Origin: Verrucomicrobiota bacterium
Lineage (GTDB): Bacteria; Chlamydiota; Chlamydiia; Chlamydiales; Rhabdochlamydiaceae
Length of the DNA: 64,000 nt
Direction: 5' to 3'
Assembly: GCA_018240065.1 (NCBI GenBank)
Contig: JAFEGH010000009.1
Span: forward strand, 248,001 to 312,000
Below the pieces are notes generated by a model. It saw only the letters and a list, made by a program, of their open reading frames with translations. It had not been told where the DNA came from and searched no databases. The number at the start of each line of letters is the position of its first letter. The first letter of the stretch is position 1. This document shows positions 54,674 through 61,471 of the stretch, piece by piece. The translations under genes and the position numbers were made by a program.

Positions 54674-55207
54674 TTACATCCTCGTCAGTTTTTTGTGCGC
54701 ATGGTGGACGAAGACGACCAGGAGGATCCCAGCTACGATTGTCACTGGAAGAATAATATTGTAGAGATACTCATCAAGGAAGGCGATGCCTGCGGCAAAG
54801 CCGCCGAGCATGACGCCGATGAGGATGAAAGTCGATTCAGTATAGATCCCTGCCAGGTAAGTTGCCAACGCCAGCAGCAGCAGAGTCAGAAGGCTCGCCT
54901 CGAACCGTCCGATCATTCCGATCTGAACGAAATAGGAAGCGATAATGATCGCGCCCATCAGCCCCGCCCAATGGGCGACCTCGTGCCAGAGAGTGAGGAG
55001 GGAAGTTTTCCATCCCTGTTTTCTTAAGTGCCAGCTTAAACCCAAACTTAAAATTGCGTACACAATGCAAAGAAATCTCCAATAGGTCCACGCCCCGTCT
55101 TTTCTCACATCCGTCACGATCACACCGATAAACCCAAGCGCGAGCATCAGCAGGGCGACGACAAGCCTGAGCCTGATCGAGGTTCCGCTATGTTTCAAAG
55201 TGTCCAT
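54674..55207 (-). CDS. Polytopic membrane protein with HExxH motif
   Basis: A 177-residue integral membrane protein with five or six hydrophobic helices. LTLWHEVAHWAGL (H75-E-V-A-H79) at the start of one helix has the zinc-binding HExxH pattern of intramembrane metalloproteases, but no second metal ligand of the site-2-protease type (such as NxxPxxxxDG) is visible, so the match may be chance. It follows the PagL-like gene by 9 bases on the same strand, so the pair is probably an operon. I do not recognise a named family. Confidence 0.75.
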   Translation of the reverse strand: MDTLKHSGTSIRLRLVVALLMLALGFIGVIVTDVRKDGAWTYWRFLCIVYAILSLGLSWHLRKQGWKTSLLTLWHEVAHWAGLMGAIIIASYFVQIGMIGRFEASLLTLLLLALATYLAGIYTESTFILIGVMLGGFAAGIAFLDEYLYNIILPVTIVAGILLVVFVHHAHKKLTRM

Positions 55208-55216
55208 TGCAGATCC

Positions 55217-55768
55217 TCAGCTCTTTTTCTTTTGGGGAAAAGGGATGGCATAGAAGATAAAAAGGGAATTGGCCCCGGGGTTTTTATACAGAATGTGGGC
55301 ATTGGAAATATGGTTGAACTGAGCGCCGAACCGTCCTCCGTTGCCAAAGACAAAGGCCGCTTCCAAAGCGGAGCGGAAGTTGAGAGGAAATCCCAGGCGC
55401 TTGCCATTGCCGTGATAGTAAAGTCCCGGCGCAAAACTGGGGGTGAAGACGAATCGTTTGCCTAAGAAAATGTCGTATCCGACTCCTCCGCAGACAAAGA
55501 AATTCTTGTCGGTCGTCATGAAAAATGCAGCCAGAGGACGGACATGATGGCAATTCACTTCCCACCGGTATTCGATTTGTCCCATAAACACAGGATGGGT
55601 TCTGTCGACATCGAAAAGACCCGGGCCTACCATCAGATGCGACGGACCGAGGATTTTCTTTTTCGGGGGAGTGGCAACTCCCTCTTCTCCCCAGGACTTT
55701 GCCGCGCAAAACAGGACAGCGAAAACGAAGACAATTTTGATAGGCTGTATCCAGCTATTCTTATTCAT
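55217..55768 (-). CDS. PagL-like lipid A 3-O-deacylase / acyloxyacyl hydrolase family
   Basis: An outer-membrane beta-barrel candidate of 183 residues with an N-terminal signal peptide (hydrophobic to about residue 26). The C-terminal signature QFNHISNAHILYKNPGANSLFIFY carries the catalytic His153 and Ser155 (H-x-S-N) and the NPG turn of the PagL/acyloxyacyl hydrolase family. Alternating hydrophobic residues support a barrel, ending in a Phe-containing last strand. By simple spacing the position of PagL Glu140 is Asn167 here, so activity should be checked. It would remove a fatty acid from lipid A at the outer membrane and alter host detection. It is cotranscribed with the membrane protein at 54674. 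Confidence 0.85.
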   Translation of the reverse strand: MNKNSWIQPIKIVFVFAVLFCAAKSWGEEGVATPPKKKILGPSHLMVGPGLFDVDRTHPVFMGQIEYRWEVNCHHVRPLAAFFMTTDKNFFVCGGVGYDIFLGKRFVFTPSFAPGLYYHGNGKRLGFPLNFRSALEAAFVFGNGGRFGAQFNHISNAHILYKNPGANSLFIFYAIPFPQKKKS

Positions 55769-55886
55769 TAGTAACCCTCTACTGTGCTCAACCTGTACTA
55801 AATTATTAAATTTAGCAAGAGGTTTTTTTCGGATATAAGTTATAGAGGCTTTATTTCATTTCATCCGTTTGCTAGCATTTTAGCGA

Positions 55887-55988
55887 TTCACCAGAGGTGC
55901 CCTGAAGATGACAATCTATCAGGGCTGAAAGGACAGTAGTCTGTCTAACTCTTAATACCTGATCTGGGTCATACCAGCGGAGGGAGAG
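55887..55988 (+). promoter_or_regulatory. TPP riboswitch aptamer
   Basis: Thiamine pyrophosphate (THI-box) riboswitch. Recognisable conserved parts are GAGGTGCCCTGAAG and CAGGGCTGAAAGG in the first arm (P2/P3, with the GGCUGA-type T-loop) and ACCTGATCTGGGT with ATACCAGCGGAGGGA in the second arm (P4/P5). The 3' strand of P1 runs into the terminator hairpin. It lies about 60 bases before the MFS transporter ATG. Confidence 0.95.
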
Positions 55989-56030
55989 TGAAGCGTGCGC
56001 AGTTTGCTCTCGCATGCTTCCTCTCTTTTT
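55984..56030 (+). terminator. Intrinsic terminator controlled by the TPP riboswitch
   Basis: GAGAG and GAAGCGTGCG pair with CGCATGCTTC and CTCTC around an 11-base loop, with a one-base bulge, and TTTTT follows immediately. The left arm overlaps the 3' strand of the riboswitch P1 helix. The arrangement would let TPP binding change whether the terminator forms; exact logic is inferred. Confidence 0.85.
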
Positions 56031-56048
56031 AAAATTTGGAGGAAAAGC

Positions 56049-57314
56049 ATGCGGCAAGTCCATTTTCGCCACCGCCTGACAGGCATGGTCGGCAACATTC
56101 TCGAGCACTACGACAACGCCCTGTTCGGTCTGCTCGCTCCTTTCATCGCTCCCTTATTTTTCGAGAACAAAGACCCTTTGACAGCCCTGATCCTGACCTA
56201 TGGGATGCTTCCGCTGGGGATCCTGATGAGGCCTTTGGGCTCACTTTTTTTTGGATGGATAGGCGATCAGTTCGGCCGGACAAGAGCGCTCTTCTGTTCC
56301 ATGTTCGGCATGTCGATCGCGACCATTGCGATGGGTTGTCTTCCGACCTATGCCCAAGTCGGTTTTTACGCGCCATTCTTTTTGGCTTTTGGAAGAATCA
56401 TGCAGAATTTCTGCGCTGCCGGAGAATCTGTCGGGGGAGCGATCTTCGTCCTCGAACATACGGATTCTTCCAGAAAGAATTTGATGAGCGGAATTTATGA
56501 CGCCTCTTCGATCGGAGGGATTCTTCTTGCATCCGGTTTGATCACCCTTTTTTCCTTTTGTGGCACCATCGGCGAAAGCTGGCGCTACTTATTCTGGTTC
56601 GGCGCCTTCTCTGCGCTCATCGGCATTTTTCTTCGGATGAGGGCCCAGGAGGGGATGGAATATAGGCAGGCGGTGAAAAGTGAAAAAGTTCCCCTATTTG
56701 CTTTGATAGGAAAGCACCGCGAGGCGCTACTCGCCATCACCTGCGTGTCAGGGTTCAGTTATACGACCTACTCATTGGCCTTTACGCTGATGAACGGCTA
56801 TGTTCCTCTGGTGACCTCTTTAAGCAAGACAGAGGTGATGGGGGCAAACACTCTTCTTCTCGTCCTCGATATGTTCATGCTGCCCCTGTTCGGCTACCTT
56901 GCGGGAAAGAGCGGACGGGAGAAAGTTATGTCGACTGCCGCGCTTGCAGCTCTTTTCTGCGCGCTTCCTTTATTTTACATGCTCCAGGAGGCGAGTTTGG
57001 GGCTGGTCGTTGCCGCCCGGCTGATGATCGTGACGCTGGGTGTGGCGTTTTCCGCTTCCTACCACGCCTGGAGCCAGGAGATGGTTCCCGCCCACGCGCG
57101 CTATACAATCCTTTCTTTAGGCTACGCTCTGGGATCCCAATTAATCGGGGCCCCCTCAGTTGCCGTCAGCCTTTGGCTCTATAAAAAAATGGGGTGGTTC
57201 GGCGCGCCGGCTCTTTATATCATGGGGACCGCTGCTCTGGCGGCCTTCTTTATTAGAAAATATTCTTATGTGTACTCAGATAATAATGCTAAAGCACGGT
57301 TTAAAACAAATTAG
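56049..57314 (+). CDS. MFS transporter under TPP riboswitch control (putative thiamine uptake)
   Basis: Major facilitator superfamily carrier with 12 predicted helices, 421 residues. The start at the ATG at 56049 is fixed by GGAGG 7 bases upstream; a longer frame from 55995 would cover the riboswitch terminator. The N-terminus GMVGNILEHYDNALFGLLAPF matches the metabolite:H+ symporter branch (GNxxExYD), and RPLGSLFFGWIGDQFGRTRAL is the conserved loop between helices 2 and 3. The riboswitch makes thiamine or a precursor the most likely substrate. This is inference from regulation, not from the protein itself. Confidence 0.9.
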   Translation: MRQVHFRHRLTGMVGNILEHYDNALFGLLAPFIAPLFFENKDPLTALILTYGMLPLGILMRPLGSLFFGWIGDQFGRTRALFCSMFGMSIATIAMGCLPTYAQVGFYAPFFLAFGRIMQNFCAAGESVGGAIFVLEHTDSSRKNLMSGIYDASSIGGILLASGLITLFSFCGTIGESWRYLFWFGAFSALIGIFLRMRAQEGMEYRQAVKSEKVPLFALIGKHREALLAITCVSGFSYTTYSLAFTLMNGYVPLVTSLSKTEVMGANTLLLVLDMFMLPLFGYLAGKSGREKVMSTAALAALFCALPLFYMLQEASLGLVVAARLMIVTLGVAFSASYHAWSQEMVPAHARYTILSLGYALGSQLIGAPSVAVSLWLYKKMGWFGAPALYIMGTAALAAFFIRKYSYVYSDNNAKARFKTN

Positions 57315-57359
57315 CACTGCTGTATTGTGCTTTGAGAATTATATAAAAGTGTAACTCTT

Positions 57360-58439
57360 ATGTTTAAGAAGGTTTTGGCCTGCGCCAGTTTGCTCGCATC
57401 TACTTTAAGCGCTTTGCAACGAGAAGACGTTGTTCTGTCGGAAGAATTTCTTTCGCCTGCCTGGGAACAGTACGACTGCCATAGTTCCTCGCTCGTTCAG
57501 AATGCGGACGGGGAGATCCTGGTGGTTTGGAAAGCGGGACTCGGAAAAGGAAAGTCGAATTTTGACATCGCATCAAAAGTCGGCATCTGGCAAGTGCGTT
57601 TTGACGGAAAAAGCTGGAGCGATGCCGAGAAAGTTCATTTTGAGCCGGACACCGTGGTCTGGAATCCTGTTCTTGGACAATTGGCTTCTGGAGAATTACT
57701 TCTTTTCTTTCGCGCAGGTGCTTATCCCTGGCTGTCGACAGCTTTCATGAAACGCTCCATGGATGGCGGCAAGGTGTGGTCGGATCCTGCATACCTTCCT
57801 GCCGGAATTGTCGGGCCCTCCAAGAATAAGCCTCTGGTTTTGAAAGACGGGACGATGCTTTGTCCCTCTTCCACACAGGTTGGTGATACCGATGGAATTT
57901 ATCCGGCAACTGCGGTCTGGATCGATTTCACCTCTGATGGTGGACAGAGCTGGAACAAAAGCAAACCTTTAGTGATTCCCGGTCAGCCATTCGGAGCAAT
58001 CGAGCCAGCGCTGTTCTTTGATCAAGAGAACAATCTCCGTCTCCTTTGCCGCGATCGGGCCTGCCGGATCGGCGGAACCGAAGGAATGATTTGGACGGCC
58101 GTCTCTCAAGATAACGGCAAGACGTGGAGTCCGCTCGAAAAGACAGATCTCCCGAATCCCGACTCGGCATTTGACGTCGTCGATTTAGGCGAAGGAGAGC
58201 TGGTTTTGATTTACAATCATTCCCACACACAGAGATTTCCTCTTTCAATTGCCATATCAAGAGATGGAGGAAAGACGTGGGAGAGAAAATGCGATCTCGA
58301 AGAGAAGACAGGCGAGTTTCCCGCCGCCATTCAGACGGGGGATAAGAAGATCCACGTCGCTTACGCCTATGAAATCGAATCAGGACAGCGCAGGATCAAG
58401 CATGCCGTGCTCGATGCTGACCGTTTGTTTTCCAACTAG
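57360..58439 (+). CDS. Exported BNR-repeat (sialidase-fold) protein
   Basis: A 359-residue protein with an N-terminal signal peptide (to about residue 19) and four Asp boxes of the S-x-D-x-G-x-x-W type: SMDGGKVW (133), SDGGQSW (192), SQDNGKTW (249), SRDGGKTW (300). The blocks VWNPVLGQLASGELLLFFRAG, GPSKNKPLVLKDGTML and LPNPDSAFDVV are those of the BNR_2 six-blade family, which includes neuraminidase-like enzymes. The catalytic residues of classical sialidases cannot be assigned by eye, so substrate is unknown. It stands alone on the plus strand, after the MFS gene. It may remove sugars from host or own glycans, inferred. Confidence 0.88.
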   Translation: MFKKVLACASLLASTLSALQREDVVLSEEFLSPAWEQYDCHSSSLVQNADGEILVVWKAGLGKGKSNFDIASKVGIWQVRFDGKSWSDAEKVHFEPDTVVWNPVLGQLASGELLLFFRAGAYPWLSTAFMKRSMDGGKVWSDPAYLPAGIVGPSKNKPLVLKDGTMLCPSSTQVGDTDGIYPATAVWIDFTSDGGQSWNKSKPLVIPGQPFGAIEPALFFDQENNLRLLCRDRACRIGGTEGMIWTAVSQDNGKTWSPLEKTDLPNPDSAFDVVDLGEGELVLIYNHSHTQRFPLSIAISRDGGKTWERKCDLEEKTGEFPAAIQTGDKKIHVAYAYEIESGQRRIKHAVLDADRLFSN

Positions 58440-58483
58440 TTAAAAAAAATATTTGCTTCCGGTTTGTCCAGGTGGCGCATTCC

Positions 58484-59212
58484 CTAACGAGCCGTGCCGC
58501 GCTTTTCGAGCGCGGCTCGAAAGCCTCTAAATAATAAATAGGAGCTCGCCGTTTGCATGATATGGAAAAGGGCGCCGTGGCGGAGCCAGGGATTGAGATC
58601 AATCTTATTTAGCCAGAGCCATCCTCCGATAAACGAAACAAGAACTCCCGACGCGATCCAGTAAAAGCAATAAACCTTTCTGAATACCTGGAAGACCGCG
58701 ATACAGAAAATGATCGCAAGGGATACGGAAAAGTCGAGGAACACAGAGAGGAAGGCGGAGGGGAAATTACAGTACCAAATTAGAAAACAGGCGCTCTTCC
58801 CAATTGCCCCGGCAATCAGCCATCTTTTAATTGCCCTCCTGTAAACCAGCTGGATGCTGCCGATCAGAATAGCGAGGCTGAAAGCAAATAGGGCAAGCAT
58901 CGAAGCGATCCACAAGCCAAGACCGCTGTCGGAGACTTCAAACCATTCATGCCAGGCGCCTCCCAGAAAAGCCGAAGCTGCTGCGCAAAAAAAAGCGGCT
59001 GCAAGAACTTTTCCTGCTGTCTTAAGATGGAAATTCTTCCAAAGAAGGACTCCAAGCAGCAGAGTCAATGCTCCTAAAATGTAGTCGGTGACAGCTACGA
59101 GCAAGATCCCCATCAACAATTTCCCTCTGTAGAAATACGCGATGACTGGCGTTTCTTTGCGTAAAGAAGAGATGTAGCAAAAAAAATGATTAGGGTGTAC
59201 AGGCAATTCCAA
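58484..59212 (-). CDS. Seven-helix membrane protein
   Basis: A 242-residue polytopic protein with about seven hydrophobic helices and no signal peptide apart from the first helix. Charged or polar residues are few, and a Trp-rich motif (GGAWHEWFEVSDSGLGLW) lies between helices. I do not recognise the family. It starts 8 bases after the UDP-glucuronate epimerase stop on the same strand, so they are probably cotranscribed. A role in the polysaccharide locus is possible by position only. Confidence 0.75.
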   Translation of the reverse strand: MELPVHPNHFFCYISSLRKETPVIAYFYRGKLLMGILLVAVTDYILGALTLLLGVLLWKNFHLKTAGKVLAAAFFCAAASAFLGGAWHEWFEVSDSGLGLWIASMLALFAFSLAILIGSIQLVYRRAIKRWLIAGAIGKSACFLIWYCNFPSAFLSVFLDFSVSLAIIFCIAVFQVFRKVYCFYWIASGVLVSFIGGWLWLNKIDLNPWLRHGALFHIMQTASSYLLFRGFRAALEKRGTAR

Positions 59213-59220
59213 TCGCGAAC

Positions 59221-60180
59221 TTATTTTGCGATCAAGCCATACTCTAGATACCAGTCGGTGAAGTGCTTGAGTCCGACATAGAGAGAGGTCTTCGGTTCAA
59301 AGCCGAGGATCCTTTTGCTTTTGGCGATGTCGGCATATGTGATTGGGACGTCTCCGGCGGGCATCGGCTGCCAGGAGATTTGGGCCTTTTGCCCAAGATG
59401 GGATTCAAGCATGGAGATCAGGTCCAGTACGCTCACGGGGGTGTTGTTGCCGAGGTTGAAAATCTCGCACCGCGCTCCCAGGTCGACCGCTGCCATCGTG
59501 CCTTTCACAATGTCATCGACGTAAGTGAAATCGCGCATGAGTTTTCCTTCCCCGAACACAGGAATGGGTTCGTTTTCCAGGATGGCCCTGGAGAAAGAGT
59601 AGTAGGCCATATCGGGGCGGCCCCAGGGTCCGTAGACAGTGAAAAAGCGGAGGCCGGTGCAGGATAGTCCGTGGATGTGATGGTACGAATGGGCAATGAG
59701 CTCATTGCTCCGCTTAGTCGCGCCATAGAAGCTCGCCGGATGATCCACGCTGTCAGTTTCAGAAAAGGGGATCTTGGAGTTCAGTCCGTAGACTGAAGAG
59801 GAAGAGGCATAGGTCAATTTGATCTCGGGAAATGAACGCAGCGCTTCCAGGACCTGGACGAACCCATTCAAATTGCTGTGTACATAACTTTCAGGATGCT
59901 TGAGCGAATAGCGGACGCCGGCCTGAGCTGCCAGGTGGACAAAATGGGTGATCCTGTGTTCTTTCAGATTTTTTTCGATCGTTTCTTTGTCTACAATATC
60001 GCACGAGATGACGGAAATCCCGGCTTCAGAGAGGAGGCGGGCCCTCTCTTTTTTCAATGCGGGGTCATAGTAAGCATTAAAGTTGTCGCATCCCACAACG
60101 ACATCGCCCCTCTTCTTCAGTGCGAGTGCCAGGTGAAATCCGATAAACCCTGCGATTCCTGTGACAAAGATGCGTTTCAT
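59221..60180 (-). CDS. UDP-glucuronate 4-epimerase (NAD-dependent SDR)
   Basis: Extended short-chain dehydrogenase of 319 residues, probably converting UDP-glucuronate to UDP-galacturonate for a surface polysaccharide. The Rossmann motif is GIAGFIGFHLALAL, the catalytic site is SSSSVYG plus YGATK (Y-x3-K), and YGPWGRPDMA is the segment typical of UDP-GlcA/GalA epimerases rather than UDP-Glc ones. It is divergent from the Wza-like gene across about 135 bases, consistent with one capsule locus. Confidence 0.93.
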   Translation of the reverse strand: MKRIFVTGIAGFIGFHLALALKKRGDVVVGCDNFNAYYDPALKKERARLLSEAGISVISCDIVDKETIEKNLKEHRITHFVHLAAQAGVRYSLKHPESYVHSNLNGFVQVLEALRSFPEIKLTYASSSSVYGLNSKIPFSETDSVDHPASFYGATKRSNELIAHSYHHIHGLSCTGLRFFTVYGPWGRPDMAYYSFSRAILENEPIPVFGEGKLMRDFTYVDDIVKGTMAAVDLGARCEIFNLGNNTPVSVLDLISMLESHLGQKAQISWQPMPAGDVPITYADIAKSKRILGFEPKTSLYVGLKHFTDWYLEYGLIAK

Positions 60181-60316
60181 GTTGACTTCAAATTGAGTTA
60201 ATTAAAAAAATGCATGACTTATAAGAGTCTGTCTCAGTATACGGGAAACATGATTTTTAAGGTTTTTTTCAGAGCTTTACTAGCCGCTTCCTAGGGGCAA
60301 TAAAGACTCTAAAAGC

Positions 60317-61471
60317 ATGACTTCCGCATACTGGGTTGGATCAAGGGGTAAACACGTTCGCATGCATTCAACAAAGTCCAATTTTAGCAGTTCAGCGCTT
60401 TTGAGGCCTCTTCAAAAAATCCATCTTATTTTTGCGCTGCTCGCCCTCATGACCATTTCTTCCTGCACGAATCCCCCTTATCGGGGAAGAGATGTCCTCG
60501 GCGCAGAAGATTTCGTCATGGACTCCTACCGGATCAGGGAAGGGAAGCTTTCGATCCTGTCGATGGAAGGAAAGAGCTACGACGAACTACCTTCGACGCT
60601 GCTGGAAGAATACCAGGATGTGATCAACAACGGGGACGTGCTGCAGATCGCCGTCTATCACCCCACCCGGACTGACCTCGTCGAGTCCGTGCAGCGCATC
60701 GGCGAGGTTGTAGGATTCCGCGTCACCGACGGCAAGATTTTTCTTCCCGATCTTCCGGGAGCGCATGTCGAAGGGCTGACTTTGCATCAGGCGCAGGATG
60801 AGATCGAAAAGCTCTATCGCGAGCAGATCAAGGACGTCAACGTTTTTATCTCCTACAAAGACCGCATATTAAGAAAAGTCGAACTCGCAGGGCTGGTCCA
60901 GGTGCCCAGCATCCCCGTCGATGGACGCCTCCGCTTGTTCGAGGCCTTGTCGATCGCCAAGGTCCCGACGAACGCCAACCTCTTTAAAAGTTACGTCGTC
61001 CGCGACAACTCCCTGCTTCCTGTCGACCTGTGCAAATTGCTAAAAGAAGGGGACATGAGCCAGAACGTCGTGATGCGCGGCGGCGACAAGGTCTACATCG
61101 CCGATCCTTCCGCTTCGACGCTGATGGTCCTTGGCGAGGTATGCAAAGAGCGCGTTGTCGATGTCCCCGATGGGTTCATGACCTTGCGCAAGGCGATCGG
61201 AGAGGCGGGAGGGATACTGGCGTCCGGAGACAAATCGTACATTCAGATTATTCGGGGCAACATCCTGCATCCCAAAATCTATACTCTGAATTGGGAGCAT
61301 GTCATCCGGCTTCCGAGCGACAGCATGCTTCTTATCCCTGGCGATATCGTTTACGTTGCGGCAAGACCTCTTTCCGAGTGGAACCGTTTTGTCAACGACC
61401 TCTTACCGACCTTCATCGCTCTTGACCTGATCACAAAAGGCATTAAATCCGTAGGCATCGAGGTACCATGA
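60317..61471 (+). CDS. Polysaccharide export lipoprotein (Wza-like)
   Basis: Outer-membrane export channel subunit of 384 residues for capsule or exopolysaccharide. An N-terminal lipoprotein signal with lipobox ISSC (C50 from the first ATG) follows a charged leader; an ATG at 60362 would shorten the leader by 15 residues. The polysaccharide export (PES) domain begins around DVLQIAVYHPTRTDL and the SLBB-type repeats follow (VELAGLVQVPSIPVDG, MVLGEVCKERVVDVPDG). It overlaps the next gene by 4 bases (ATGA), so the two are coupled. Such a locus is uncommon in chlamydiae. Confidence 0.92.
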   Translation: MTSAYWVGSRGKHVRMHSTKSNFSSSALLRPLQKIHLIFALLALMTISSCTNPPYRGRDVLGAEDFVMDSYRIREGKLSILSMEGKSYDELPSTLLEEYQDVINNGDVLQIAVYHPTRTDLVESVQRIGEVVGFRVTDGKIFLPDLPGAHVEGLTLHQAQDEIEKLYREQIKDVNVFISYKDRILRKVELAGLVQVPSIPVDGRLRLFEALSIAKVPTNANLFKSYVVRDNSLLPVDLCKLLKEGDMSQNVVMRGGDKVYIADPSASTLMVLGEVCKERVVDVPDGFMTLRKAIGEAGGILASGDKSYIQIIRGNILHPKIYTLNWEHVIRLPSDSMLLIPGDIVYVAARPLSEWNRFVNDLLPTFIALDLITKGIKSVGIEVP

